Part shown: one piece after another, positions 54,491-63,889 of the stretch
Numbering within the stretch: position 1 is the stretch's first letter
How the letters are laid out: each line of letters opens with the position of its first letter
Source of the DNA: Bacillota bacterium
GTDB taxonomy: Bacteria; Bacillota; Clostridia; Lachnospirales; Lachnospiraceae
Length of the DNA: 64,000 nucleotides
Assembly: GCA_023415635.1 (NCBI GenBank)
Contig: JAEZJV010000040.1
Location: 62,001 to 126,000, forward strand
Reading direction: 5' to 3'
Notes under the pieces: generated by a model
The model's database searches: none
Seen by the model: only the letters and a program-made list of their open reading frames with translations
Told to the model about the DNA's origin: nothing
Made by a program: the position numbers and the translations under genes

Positions 54491-55612
54491 TCATGTATTA
54501 TTCTCTCCTGTCATTAGCTTTATGACAATTTCTGAACACTTCACCAATTCTTCTATCTGTGTGTATTCATTACAGGAATGCACCTGATTCATCCCGCAGG
54601 CCATGACAATACCTGCAATCCCGTGACGATGGAAGTTATTATTATCACTACCCCCAAAGGTCGCAATATATTCCGTACTGTATAAAAGCTCGTTGCATGC
54701 CCTCTCAAACCTTCTTACCACTGGATGTTCTTTCGCTACCTTATAGGCCAGACAGCCATACTCCGTAACGAACTCCATGCCTGCATGATATAATGACGCC
54801 GTATTCTTTAGGACTTCTTCTATCCTTGCGGACTCTGATATGGCCTTTTCATGCTTCAGACTACGTACCTCACCCTTTAGGATACAATACTCAGAAACAA
54901 TATTCCTTGCCTTCCCACCTTCAATCAGACCAATGTTCACCGTAGTATCCTCATCAATTCTACCCTGTTTGATTTTAGTAATCGCTTCAGCAGCAATTGC
55001 GATCGCATTAATTCCTCTCTCAGGATCAAAGCCTGCATGGGATGCTTTTCCCTTCAACGTAGCTGTAAAAGATACCAGCGTCGGGGCCGAAAGAGCTGCG
55101 GTGCCCACTTGCCCGGATAAATCCAACACATAAGCCTCTTTAGACTTTATGGTAGAAAAATCAAATACTTCACTACCACGGATATATACTTCCTCGGCGA
55201 TCGTAAATAATACTTCAATGCTTCGATGTGGCAACCCCTGTTCTTTGATTACTCTGACTGCTTCCAGAATTGAGATAATTCCGGACAGATCATCTGCGCC
55301 GAGTACAGTACTTCCATCACTCGTAATGGTTCCATCCTCTTGTATCACTGCCTTTTTCCTTCGTCCCGGTCCAACAGTATCCATATGTGCGGAAAAAAGC
55401 AATGGATCACCTATCTGTGTTCCTTCCAGATATCCATAGATATTACCACAGTTTCCACCGTAGTATTTTCCTGCATCATCCTCCTTCACAGAAAACCCAA
55501 GCTCAACCAACTTTATTTTAAGTAAATCAGCCAGCTCTCTTTCCCCAAAGGATAAAGAATCTATTTCTACAAGACGGCAGAATTCCTCTAATATCCTTAT
55601 TTTATTAACCAT
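54491..55612 (-). CDS. M20-family peptidase (peptidase T-like)
   Basis: A 373-residue di-zinc exopeptidase with SAHMDTVGPG (His/Asp), LGADDLSGI (bridging Asp), FTIAEEVYIRGS (catalytic Glu-Glu), VLDLSG (Asp) and a late His near QVHSCNEYTQIEEL. The dimerisation domain lies between (about 180-290). The match is best to the PepT-like or tripeptidase subgroup of about 370 residues. ATG 55612 follows GGAGG. No transporter is adjacent. Confidence 0.9.
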   Translation of the reverse strand: MVNKIRILEEFCRLVEIDSLSFGERELADLLKIKLVELGFSVKEDDAGKYYGGNCGNIYGYLEGTQIGDPLLFSAHMDTVGPGRRKKAVIQEDGTITSDGSTVLGADDLSGIISILEAVRVIKEQGLPHRSIEVLFTIAEEVYIRGSEVFDFSTIKSKEAYVLDLSGQVGTAALSAPTLVSFTATLKGKASHAGFDPERGINAIAIAAEAITKIKQGRIDEDTTVNIGLIEGGKARNIVSEYCILKGEVRSLKHEKAISESARIEEVLKNTASLYHAGMEFVTEYGCLAYKVAKEHPVVRRFERACNELLYSTEYIATFGGSDNNNFHRHGIAGIVMACGMNQVHSCNEYTQIEELVKCSEIVIKLMTGENNT

Positions 55613-55754
55613 GGCAACCTCCATACGTGATATCTTACCTATAGAGTATAACACAACAATCTAAAACATGCTTATGATTTTATGAACATCCATAACCCCC
55701 AAAGGCTCATCCGGAAGGTTCAGAATACCGATATTCCGGAGTAGATGCCTGTTT

Positions 55755-57044
55755 CTATTGTGCTGCCTTATTCAGTGCCTGCTCCAGGTCAAAGATCAAA
55801 TCTGTAGCATCCTCAATACCGACGGAAATTCTGATCTGATCCGGAGTAATTCCGACCTCCAATAATTCCTCTTCTGTCAGCTGAGAATGTGTCGTGGTTG
55901 CAGGATGAATTACCAGAGATTTCGCGTCAGCTACATTGGCTAGTAAGGAGAATATCTCAAGATTATCGATGAACTTCTTCGCTGTTTCTATTCCTCCCTT
56001 TATACCAAAGGTAAATATGGCACCTGCACCCCTCGGCAGATATTTCTGTGCCAAAGCGTTATATTTGTTGTCCTTTAGTCCGGGATAATTAACCCAGTTG
56101 ACTAAAGGATGCTTTACCAAAAATTCTACGATCTTCTCAGTATTTGATACATGTCTTTCTACACGTAGAGATAGTGTCTCTAACCCCTGAAGCAGCAGAA
56201 AAGAATTAAATGGACTGATTGAGGCACCGGTATCTCTGAGAAGCTGCACTCTTGCCTTAAGAACAAAAGCTGCAGCTCCAACATCCTTTGCATAATTAAT
56301 GCCGTGATAACTGGGATCCGGCTCGGTAAGACCCGGGAATTTGCCGCTACCAATCCAGTCAAACTTACCGGAATCAACGATTACCCCTCCGATAGAGGTT
56401 CCGTGTCCTCCGATAAATTTGGTGGCTGAATGCACTACGATATCTGCTCCATATTCAATAGGACGAATTAAATATGGCGTTCCAAAGGTATTATCAATGA
56501 TCAAAGGCAGCTTATTCTCATGCACTATTCGTGCAACAGCCTCCAGATCAATCAGATTGATTCCGGGATTGCCTATGGTCTCAACAAATACTGCTTTCGT
56601 CTTATCGGTAATTGCCTTTCTGAAGTTCTCCGGATCGTCAGGATTAACAAAGGTTGTTGTAATGCCATATTTCGGAAGGGTGTGATTAAAGAGATTATAT
56701 GTGCCCCCATATATAGTGCTTGCTGACACAATTTCATCCCCGGCTCCGGCAATATTAAGAATGGAATAGGTAATTGCTGCTGACCCGGATGCAACTGCCA
56801 AAGCTGCAACACCGCCCTCCAGTGCTGCTATCCTCTGCTCAAATACATCGTTCGTCGGATTCATAATTCTGGTATAAATGTTGCCTGCTTCCTTCAGTCC
56901 AAACAGATTAGCTGCATGCTCGGTATTATTGAATACATAAGAAGTCGTCTGATAAATCGGAACTGCTCTTGAGCCTGTTGTAGGATCTGCTTTCTGTCCT
57001 GCATGTACCTGTAATGTGTCGAATTTTAATTGACGTTCACTCAT
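55755..57044 (-). CDS. metY: O-acetylhomoserine sulfhydrylase (homocysteine synthase)
   Basis: A PLP enzyme that makes homocysteine from O-acetylhomoserine and sulfide. The 429-residue protein is longer than cystathionine gamma-synthase (about 390), as MetY is. PLP Lys209 is in VVHSATKFIGGHG, and YTRIMNPTNDVFE and the C-terminal TTTHSQLTEEEL are typical. RBS AAAAGGAG. The only good promoter element upstream may be that of the tRNA, 145 bp away. Confidence 0.94.
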   Translation of the reverse strand: MSERQLKFDTLQVHAGQKADPTTGSRAVPIYQTTSYVFNNTEHAANLFGLKEAGNIYTRIMNPTNDVFEQRIAALEGGVAALAVASGSAAITYSILNIAGAGDEIVSASTIYGGTYNLFNHTLPKYGITTTFVNPDDPENFRKAITDKTKAVFVETIGNPGINLIDLEAVARIVHENKLPLIIDNTFGTPYLIRPIEYGADIVVHSATKFIGGHGTSIGGVIVDSGKFDWIGSGKFPGLTEPDPSYHGINYAKDVGAAAFVLKARVQLLRDTGASISPFNSFLLLQGLETLSLRVERHVSNTEKIVEFLVKHPLVNWVNYPGLKDNKYNALAQKYLPRGAGAIFTFGIKGGIETAKKFIDNLEIFSLLANVADAKSLVIHPATTTHSQLTEEELLEVGITPDQIRISVGIEDATDLIFDLEQALNKAAQ

Positions 57045-57189
57045 CTTTTTCTCCTTTTTTATTATGATATGATTAATTTGATTTGTAACCCTTGTTTTGA
57101 TATCGAAAATCTTATTTGATTATTTATTTCCGAATATAATTGATAATCGAACGTTATTCGCAGCCTACGTTACCCAAGATAATTATAAT

Positions 57190-57259
57190 GGAGTCTACCG
57201 GATTTGAACCGATACTCTAGGTTTTGCAGACCCTTGCTTTACCCTTTAGCCAAGACTCC
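57190..57259 (-). tRNA. tRNA-Cys (GCA) with unusual discriminator
   Basis: A cloverleaf on the minus strand: acceptor GGAGTCT/AGACTCC, D arm GCT/AGC with AAAGGGTAA loop, anticodon GCA (57225-57227) in loop CTGCAAA, and T arm ATCGG/CCGGT with TTCAAAT. The base at position 73 (57189) is A, not the U expected for Cys, and no CCA is encoded. The anticodon stem has an A-A mismatch at 27-43. A TATAAT (57272-57277) lies 12 bp upstream. Confidence 0.85.
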
Positions 57260-57296
57260 AAAATTAAAATCATTATAAATCTTATCCTATTGATTA

Positions 57297-57343
57297 AAAG
57301 CTCTTTCTGAAAATAAAGGCTTTCTTTCCGGAAAGAGCTTTTT
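57297..57343 (-). terminator. Terminator after metQ
   Basis: AAAAGCTCTTTC (57297-57308) pairs with GAAAGAGCTTTT (57331-57342), enclosing a small inner hairpin (TTTCCGGAAA). It lies about 49 bp behind the metQ stop. Confidence 0.8.
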
Positions 57344-57391
57344 CTAATCTATACCACGAAATGTGTTTTCTTCAGCTATCCTGTCCTACTG

Positions 57392-58306
57392 CTAGAAGAT
57401 CGGAACAACTGCTCCTTGATAGGTAGCATCTATATATTGCTTGACCACATCACTCTGCAATGCGGTAATCAATGCCTTAATGTCCTCTCTTCCTTCATTA
57501 CCTGACTTGACTGCAACAATATTGCCATAGGTCTGTGCTGCAACGGATTCCTTATCCTCCACAGCAATAGCATCCTCTGCTACGTTTAATCCGGCTTCAA
57601 TGGCATAGTTGCCATTGATTACTGCCAGCTCTACGTCCGGTAAAGAACGTGCGATCTGTGCCGCCTCCAGCTCTACAATTTCTATATTCTTAGGGTTTCC
57701 GGCAATATCATTTTTTGTTGCATTTAAGCCTATTCCTTCCTTCAGAGTAATGATCCCTTGGGCCTCCAATAATAGGAGCGCTCGTGCTTCGTTTGTTGCA
57801 TCATTGGGAACCGCAATCAGTGATCCACTCTTCAATTCATCAATACTTGCAATTTTTCCGGGATATATTCCGAAGGGTTCATAATGGATGGACCCGACGG
57901 ATATCAGCTCTGTGCCGTTTTCTTCATTATACTGATCTAAGTAGGGCTGATGCTGAAAATAATTTGCATCTAAGTCACCATTATCAAGCGCCACATTTGG
58001 TTGCACATAATCTTGATAAACAACGATCTTTAGTTCATATCCTCCTTCTTTAAGAATTGGCTTGATCTGTTCAAGAATCTCTGCATGCGGAGTTGAACTT
58101 GCGCCAACAGTAATAGTTTTAATCTCCTTAGGTTCTGCAGTCGGAGCTGTCGTGGCAGCATTAGGTGCCTCAGTTACTACTGACTTTGCTTTCTCTGTTG
58201 GCGTTGCTGCCTGATCACTGCCGGTTGTAGCATCCTTACCGGAGCATCCGGTCAATAGAGCTCCTGCTAAGGCAAGTATCGTAATTACTGTGATTAATTT
58301 TTTCAT
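57392..58306 (-). CDS. metQ: MetQ/NlpA-type methionine-binding lipoprotein
   Basis: A 304-residue lipoprotein with lipobox LLTGCSG (lipidated Cys about residue 21) and a Thr/Ala-rich linker. The NlpA domain shows TITVGASSTPHAEILEQ, YFQHQPYLDQYNEENG and GSLIAVPNDATNEARALLLL, which form the methionine site in MetQ. It delivers methionine to MetNI, but no metN or metI is within view. ATG 58306 follows AAGGAGG. It has a strong promoter and its own terminator. Confidence 0.93.
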   Translation of the reverse strand: MKKLITVITILALAGALLTGCSGKDATTGSDQAATPTEKAKSVVTEAPNAATTAPTAEPKEIKTITVGASSTPHAEILEQIKPILKEGGYELKIVVYQDYVQPNVALDNGDLDANYFQHQPYLDQYNEENGTELISVGSIHYEPFGIYPGKIASIDELKSGSLIAVPNDATNEARALLLLEAQGIITLKEGIGLNATKNDIAGNPKNIEIVELEAAQIARSLPDVELAVINGNYAIEAGLNVAEDAIAVEDKESVAAQTYGNIVAVKSGNEGREDIKALITALQSDVVKQYIDATYQGAVVPIF

Positions 58307-58375
58307 CTTTCCTTCCTCCTTAAGATAAATTCTTATTCCCATTCATATTTTTCATATATTTTTTCTATGTTTTGG

Positions 58376-58412
58376 ATAATATCATACTATTTCAGGTATG
58401 TCAATATGTTTT
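58376..58412 (-). promoter_or_regulatory. metQ promoter with AAAACATAT element
   Basis: TTGACA (58399-58404) and TATTAT (58376-58381) have 17-bp spacing on the minus strand. AAAACATAT (58404-58412) abuts the -35 box, as it does at the Rrf2 gene. No S-box or T-box was recognised. Confidence 0.7.
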
Positions 58413-58568
58413 TATTATAGATTTTATTATCTACAAGTAAATTTGTTAAGATGAAATTTATTATGGAACGACAACGTACTAAATGCCTCTTCGTTTCTAA
58501 CAGGGAATATTTCATCAACGATATCTTAATTGAAAACCTCAGGTATAAGGTTAGCACCTAAAACCTAA

Positions 58569-58703
58569 ATCTGTAAGGTCCGAGCGTTCCGTCCTATAAT
58601 AGCCAAAATCATGGGGCTTGCTCTGCCCGAACATTCACATGAAAGCCAATGGGGTATCGTACTGGAAGGCCAGATCGAATTTGATATTTACGAGCTCATC
58701 GGT
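58569..58703 (+). pseudogene. Cupin-domain gene remnant
   Basis: An open frame of about 45 codons without a proper start. It reads KVRAFRPIIAKIMGLALPEH, then SHESQWGIVLEGQIEF, a clear cupin motif 1 (H-x-H, then Gly and Glu). After this the similarity ends and the frame runs through a terminator hairpin. Cupin proteins need a second motif, which is missing, so this is a fragment of a lost gene. Confidence 0.6.
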
Positions 58704-58733
58704 ATCCCCGTTACATTAATGAAAGTACATAGA

Positions 58734-58759
58734 AAAGGCAGCCGAAACCGGCTGCCTTC
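58734..58759 (-). terminator. Terminator after the TraB-family gene
   Basis: AAGGCAGCCG (58735-58744) pairs with CGGCTGCCTT (58749-58758) over a 4-nt loop. TTTTC follows on the minus strand. Confidence 0.82.
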
Positions 58760-58834
58760 TAATTCGACTATGCTCACAAGTAAAGCTTTCAACTGTCTAC
58801 TACAAGGGGGTACCTCATATAATGGGACTTTTAT

Positions 58835-59992
58835 TTAAAACAAACCTCTGATCAGGTTAGTACCTGCTATCAGTGTACCAATTGTGGCACCTAAATTTGC
58901 CATGAACATCACAAAAACAGTTTTAAGTAAACGGTTTGAGTAAAAACCTTTGAATGAAAAAATGTCGTCCTGCACATTTTGGACATCCTTGACTGTCGGC
59001 TTTTTTATAAAAGCCTCTGCTAATCCTGCAAACCATCCGCAAGCCAGCAGTGGATGTAAGGTTGTCAAAGGTGCCGTAATAAAGGCGGTAAGAATACTAA
59101 GAGGATGAGCGAGGGACAGCGTAGTAAATACAGCAGCTAATATACCTGTCCATAAAACCCATACAGATAACTGCTGTAAGCCTGTTTCTATATTAATAAC
59201 AAAGGAATACAAGAGCAGTCCCGTAATTAATACCGGAATAATCCACCCTGCAAGCTTAGAAAAACTGCTTTTTGGAGGAACCGTGGAGATCTGATTAATA
59301 TCCCGATCAATGAACAGTTCTTTCTTTATACCTGGTACATGCCCGCCGCCTAATATCGCAACTACCTTATTACCAGGTGCAGACTTAATCTTAGCTGCCA
59401 GATACTGGTCTCGTTCACTGATCAGAATTTCTCCGATTTTAGGGAACTCCTTTTTTAATCCTGTCATAGCAGCTTCCAGCATATCCTCTTCCAGCATCTC
59501 CTGTAATTCAACATTGGTGATATCGGCATCCTCCTCCGAGGTAAAAAGAAGGCTTCCAATTAATTTGGCTTTATCCCAGAGATTCAACTCCCTCCAGATA
59601 CGAAGAAACGTTACCTGGATACTGCGGTCTGCCAGCACCAGAGTTGCACCAATCTCCTTCGCACTTTCCATTCCCTGTATCATCTCACCTCCAACAAGAG
59701 TATTCAGCTTTAAGGCCATCTTTTTCTGATAGGAGCTAAGAAAAAGATTCGCTATCATAAAACCAACCTTTTTCGCTTTAATGACCTTGATTAAATCTGT
59801 CTCTTCCCATGCCTTCGGTTTGATTACGTTCTGATACCGGTCTTCGTCCAGCTCAATGCAGACACTATCCGGCTGTTCCTCTTCAATCACTTTTTTTACA
59901 AGCTCGGCACTGTCCTTTGATACATGTGCTGTTGCAATCAGGATAATTTCCTTATCCATATACTCTATCTTAGTTACATTATCTTCACCCAT
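58835..59992 (-). CDS. TraB/PrgY-family membrane protein
   Basis: A 385-residue protein. The N-terminal TraB domain (about 1-235) has the family motifs ATAHVSKDS, CIELDEDRY, LADRSIQVTFLR, ISERDQYLA and GGGHVPGI, and is followed by four helices (about 245-385). The best-known relative, enterococcal PrgY/TraB, lowers export of a peptide pheromone; the fold resembles Tiki/EreA-type proteases. The role here is unknown. Single-gene unit. Confidence 0.9.
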   Translation of the reverse strand: MGEDNVTKIEYMDKEIILIATAHVSKDSAELVKKVIEEEQPDSVCIELDEDRYQNVIKPKAWEETDLIKVIKAKKVGFMIANLFLSSYQKKMALKLNTLVGGEMIQGMESAKEIGATLVLADRSIQVTFLRIWRELNLWDKAKLIGSLLFTSEEDADITNVELQEMLEEDMLEAAMTGLKKEFPKIGEILISERDQYLAAKIKSAPGNKVVAILGGGHVPGIKKELFIDRDINQISTVPPKSSFSKLAGWIIPVLITGLLLYSFVINIETGLQQLSVWVLWTGILAAVFTTLSLAHPLSILTAFITAPLTTLHPLLACGWFAGLAEAFIKKPTVKDVQNVQDDIFSFKGFYSNRLLKTVFVMFMANLGATIGTLIAGTNLIRGLF

Positions 59993-60176
59993 TTTAGCCC
60001 TCCGTAAATCGGGATTATAATTTTAGTAATCGGATTTGATATGCATATCTCATAATTTACTCTTACTAATAAAGAGAATTATATAACATTATGCCAAAGC
60101 ACTCAACTGTTTTATATCATTCGATTGATAAAGATTATGTTTACTGCTCATACTTAAAATAGCTAACTTGGCATGT

Positions 60177-60224
60177 GCATAAAAACAGACCCAAGACAGG
60201 GTAGTATTCCCCTCTCAGGTCTGT
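60177..60224 (-). terminator. Terminator after the AraC-type response regulator
   Basis: ACAGACC (60184-60190) pairs with GGTCTGT (60217-60223), with an inner GGG/CCC pair. TTTTT follows on the minus strand. Confidence 0.78.
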
Positions 60225-60288
60225 ATAGTTGAGCCCTGATGACCAGATCCTTTAACCTATTGATATGTAAAATAAAAAATAATTACAG

Positions 60289-61020
60289 TTACTTCAGAGC
60301 CGATACATATTCAGAATAGCTGATACCTGTATATTTTTTAAAGCAGCGTCCAAAGTAGTTCGGGTCAGGGATACCTACAGCATTGGCAGTACAGAACATC
60401 TTTTTACTTGTTACGGTTAGCTCAATTGCCCGCTCCATTCTACACTTATTAAGAAACTCGACAAAGCTCTTTCCAGTTTCCTGCTTAAATTTACGGCTAA
60501 GGTAACTCGGATTAAAACCAAAATGCTGTGCAACAGAGGTGAGATTGATGTTAGAATCAGTAAAATTATTGCTTATATACAGCATGATTTGCTCGATATC
60601 AGTGGGAGTAATGTCCCTTGCAATCGCCTGCGTATGTGCTTGGTGTGAATCGAGTTTCTCTTTTATTCTGGTTAACACCTCGGTCACCTCGTGACGAACA
60701 AACGGCTTAAGCATATACTCTACCACCGGCAGACGAACACACTGGCGTGCATACTCAAAATCATCAAATCCTGTCAAGATAATTATCACCAGGTCTGTAT
60801 ATCGTTCCGTTGCAATCCGTGTGAATTCAATCCCATTCATAAAAGGCATGGAGATATCAACAAATACAATATCTGGACGTAACTCATCAATGGTGTTAAT
60901 TGCTTCTATGCCGCTCGCCGCCTCGCCCACCACTTCCATTTCGAGTGCCTTCCAATCTATGGATGCCTGTAGTAGCCTACGAGCAGACATCTCGTCATCA
61001 ATAATCATAACTCGGTACAT
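60289..61020 (-). CDS. AraC-type response regulator (YesN-like)
   Basis: A 243-residue regulator. The receiver domain (1-120) has acid pocket IDDE, phosphorylated Asp55 in VFVDISMPF and Lys in YMLKPF. A C-terminal AraC double helix-turn-helix (about 145-243) has SVAQHFGFNPSYLSRKF and DPNYFGRCFKKYTG. ATG 61020 overlaps the kinase stop by one base (TAATG), so translation is coupled. It probably activates the sugar ABC transporter genes upstream. Confidence 0.94.
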   Translation of the reverse strand: MYRVMIIDDEMSARRLLQASIDWKALEMEVVGEAASGIEAINTIDELRPDIVFVDISMPFMNGIEFTRIATERYTDLVIIILTGFDDFEYARQCVRLPVVEYMLKPFVRHEVTEVLTRIKEKLDSHQAHTQAIARDITPTDIEQIMLYISNNFTDSNINLTSVAQHFGFNPSYLSRKFKQETGKSFVEFLNKCRMERAIELTVTSKKMFCTANAVGIPDPNYFGRCFKKYTGISYSEYVSALK

Positions 61021-62774
61021 TATTCTTCCACCTCTGATTCCGTCTCCCTCATCATGGGAAGGCATATCTCAATTAACGTATATTCACCCGGTTCACTGGA
61101 TATCTGTACTACATTGTCGCTGTCATTATAATAGCGTAGCCGAGTAATGGTGCCCCGTAGGCCGAAGCCTGACAGTACCTTTACGTCATCCTCCTGGCTT
61201 GTCTCCAATACGTTCTTTATCTGTTCGGCGCTCATACCAACGCCGGAATCATATATCGTTATATGTAAATTATCCTCTTCCATGCGGGTAGTGATGCGAA
61301 TAACACACTTTTCTCCCTTGAGACGCACTCCATGATAGATGCAGTTTTCCACAAGTGGTTGAAGAATTAGCTTAGGTATCATACAATCGAGTGTGGCATT
61401 GTCAATAATATATTCATCCTCAAATATATCTCCATACCGCAGTTTTTGCAGGGAGAGGTAATCCTTCGTAATGCGCAGCTCACGCTTTAGCGGAATCTCG
61501 TGATCACCCTTACTAAGGAAATTACGATAAAAGCTTCCTAGTGTTTCCAATGCATCCTGTACTTTGTATGCATTCTCCTGTACTGCCATATAGCTGATAG
61601 TTTCCAGTGAATTATAGAGGAAATGTGGCTTTATCTGCTCTTGAAGTACACGCATCTCTGACCTTTGTACATTCTTTTCATCCTCCAGCAGGCGATTGAA
61701 CAGCTCGTTCAGATATTCTATCATACTGTTATAGCTTTCAGCCAATCTACCAATTTCATTATTAGGCATTTCGGCATCAATCTTCTTAAGCCACCCTGAT
61801 GACCTCGTACGCTCCATAGCAGTACTCAGGTTTCCGATAGGGCGCGCAATATTTACTGTAATAAACCATGCACAAACAAATGCCGACAGAATAAATGCTG
61901 TCAAAGTGATCAATAGCGCATAAATAATATCCCGTGGTAGTGGATCTGCACCCTTGGCACTTGCACACAAAACCACCAATGGCTTTACTGCCATCTTACC
62001 GGTCAGAGTCTTCCTCTCCCCATCTAAGAGTAAGTTCTTATATATCATACTATCGCTATAATATTCGTTATTATATAATGCGCTGATCTCACTGTTCCCA
62101 CAAAGAAGTGTACCATATCTATCAAGTATACACATGCCGCTGGAATTCTGTAATGCAAGTGTATCATCAAAAACACTGCTTGAGATGTTCATGATAAGTA
62201 TACCCAAAAGCTTTTGTGAATTAATATCATATATTGCACGTGACATCGTAAGAAACGGTTTACTGTTTTTCTTAATAATCGTGCCGTTACCATTAATCGA
62301 AATAACCGGGGTACCACGCGCATCTAAAATGATAGAACGTTCTACGCTGTCTAAATTGACAAAATATACACCTTGTCCTGTACTGACATACTCTCCCTCG
62401 TTACGAAAGATATAAACCGAATCGATATTGCTATACAAATATTGTATTTCATATATACCTCTTCGTGCCTCATATATCGTATCTCTATCTAGTTCCTTCG
62501 CTCTTAAAAAGCTCACGACTTTATTATTAACCATGATCAGACGTGATAAATAGTTGTAGTTCACCAAGCTAGCTCTGATGGAGGATACCACATTGTTAAC
62601 CGCCGTTTCCGATGTTCTTATATTGAAATCCTCTTCTGTTTTTTTGGTTATAATAGTAGTTGCTATCATAAACATCATACAGAAAAATAACAACAGAATA
62701 ATAAGCATTAGCAGGGTCGTTTGCTGGAGCGACATATAATTATCGCGTTTTAATCTTTTGCCGCCATACCTCAT
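61020..62774 (-). CDS. YesM/LytS-type sensor histidine kinase
   Basis: A 584-residue kinase with two helices (about 17-42 and 284-306) around a Cache-like extracellular sensor. HAMP follows, then the His_kinase domain with His384 in QEQIKPHFLYNSLETI, and an ATPase domain (N box LVENCIYHGVRL, G box DSGVGMS and GFGLRGT). Such kinases sense extracellular sugars and pair with AraC-type regulators beside sugar ABC transporters, exactly the context here. Confidence 0.94.
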   Translation of the reverse strand: MRYGGKRLKRDNYMSLQQTTLLMLIILLLFFCMMFMIATTIITKKTEEDFNIRTSETAVNNVVSSIRASLVNYNYLSRLIMVNNKVVSFLRAKELDRDTIYEARRGIYEIQYLYSNIDSVYIFRNEGEYVSTGQGVYFVNLDSVERSIILDARGTPVISINGNGTIIKKNSKPFLTMSRAIYDINSQKLLGILIMNISSSVFDDTLALQNSSGMCILDRYGTLLCGNSEISALYNNEYYSDSMIYKNLLLDGERKTLTGKMAVKPLVVLCASAKGADPLPRDIIYALLITLTAFILSAFVCAWFITVNIARPIGNLSTAMERTRSSGWLKKIDAEMPNNEIGRLAESYNSMIEYLNELFNRLLEDEKNVQRSEMRVLQEQIKPHFLYNSLETISYMAVQENAYKVQDALETLGSFYRNFLSKGDHEIPLKRELRITKDYLSLQKLRYGDIFEDEYIIDNATLDCMIPKLILQPLVENCIYHGVRLKGEKCVIRITTRMEEDNLHITIYDSGVGMSAEQIKNVLETSQEDDVKVLSGFGLRGTITRLRYYNDSDNVVQISSEPGEYTLIEICLPMMRETESEVEE

Positions 62775-62937
62775 ATTTACACCTCAATCACGTAAATTTG
62801 CGTTAATGGTATCCTTTACCTGTTCTTTTCACACGTTATCGTATCACATCTGATCCTTATTTTCAACCCGACAATCCGATATTCGGCTACGCTCCGATAA
62901 TCAAGAAAAAACGATCTTCGAATCCTCTCCTCATAAA

Positions 62938-62995
62938 TAAAAAAGGGGGTTCGGACTCTGTAATGTAGAAACTACCTAACAGAGTTCGAAACCCA
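62938..62995 (-). terminator. Terminator after the sugar ABC permease genes
   Basis: GGGTTCGGACTCTGT (62947-62961) pairs with ACAGAGTTCGAAACCC (62979-62994), with G-U pairs. CCCTTTTTTATTTAT follows on the minus strand, so the transporter operon ends before the kinase gene. Confidence 0.88.
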
Positions 62996-63018
62996 TATGA
63001 AATAATATTAATTTATCA

Positions 63019-63885
63019 CTAACCCTTTATTGCTCCAGCAATGAAGCTCTCTTGTATCTTCTTGCTAAAGAACGCATAGAATATGAGTGTCGGGAATGTT
63101 GCTAAAACCAACGCCGCACCAATAGGACCCCAATCCGTCGTATACTGGCCGGATAGTGCCTGTATTCCGACAGGCAGCGTTCTACGTGCAGCACCACTAA
63201 CAAAGTTATTCGCAAACATCAACTCGTTCCAGCACTGCAGGAATGTGTAAATAGACACTGTTGCCACAGCCGGCTTCATCAGCGGTACTATAATTCGGAA
63301 GAAAATACCCCATGTACCGGAACCATCGATACATGCTGCTTCATCAAGATCCATGGGTAATTCTTGCATAAAACCTGTGCAAATGAGTATACCCATTGCC
63401 AATGAAAAGGCTGCATAGGGAATAATAAGCGCTGCATAGGTATTAAGCAAACTCAACTTTGAAAGGGTGACATAGATAGGCACGAGTGCTGCATGGATAG
63501 GAATTGTTAATCCAAGCATAAAAAAGCTGTTCATTCGCTTCCTTCCCTTCCAAATAAATCTTGTAAGGGCAAAGGTCGCCATAAGTGAAATGAGCATAAC
63601 TATTGCAATGGTCACAACTGCAACAATGATACTGTTGGTAAAATATCTTCCAATATTTCCTACTTTCAATGCTCTTTCATAGTTTGACCATAGCCACTCC
63701 TGTGGAAGGCCGGCAACGTTATCACCAAATATTTCCGCATTACTCTTGAGCGAGAAGGTAAACATCCAGTAGACAGGGAACAGGTTAAGAAATGCCCAGA
63801 ATATAAATAATACGTATACCCAAATCTCTTTTCCCTTTCCCTGAGTCTTAGAGTGATTATATTGATTGTTATTACCTTGGTTCAT
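63019..63885 (-). CDS. Sugar ABC transporter permease, MalG/LacG type
   Basis: A 288-residue inner-membrane permease with six helices. The coupling loop ELPMDLDEAACIDGSGTWG is the EAA motif that contacts the ATPase, and the C-terminal FIAGAIKG is typical of the CUT1 MalG partner. It begins 4 bp after the stop of the companion permease and has GGAGGG as RBS. Substrate-binding protein and ATPase genes are not in view. Confidence 0.93.
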   Translation of the reverse strand: MNQGNNNQYNHSKTQGKGKEIWVYVLFIFWAFLNLFPVYWMFTFSLKSNAEIFGDNVAGLPQEWLWSNYERALKVGNIGRYFTNSIIVAVVTIAIVMLISLMATFALTRFIWKGRKRMNSFFMLGLTIPIHAALVPIYVTLSKLSLLNTYAALIIPYAAFSLAMGILICTGFMQELPMDLDEAACIDGSGTWGIFFRIIVPLMKPAVATVSIYTFLQCWNELMFANNFVSGAARRTLPVGIQALSGQYTTDWGPIGAALVLATFPTLIFYAFFSKKIQESFIAGAIKG

Positions 63886-63889
63886 GTCA

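Noticed and set aside
57190..57259. Selenocysteine tRNA
   Set aside because: Anticodon is GCA, the acceptor stem has 7 bp and the variable loop is short; it is a Cys-type tRNA.
57045..58570. S-box or T-box riboswitch before metY or metQ
   Set aside because: No AGGGTGG antiterminator box or S-box core could be found on the minus strand.
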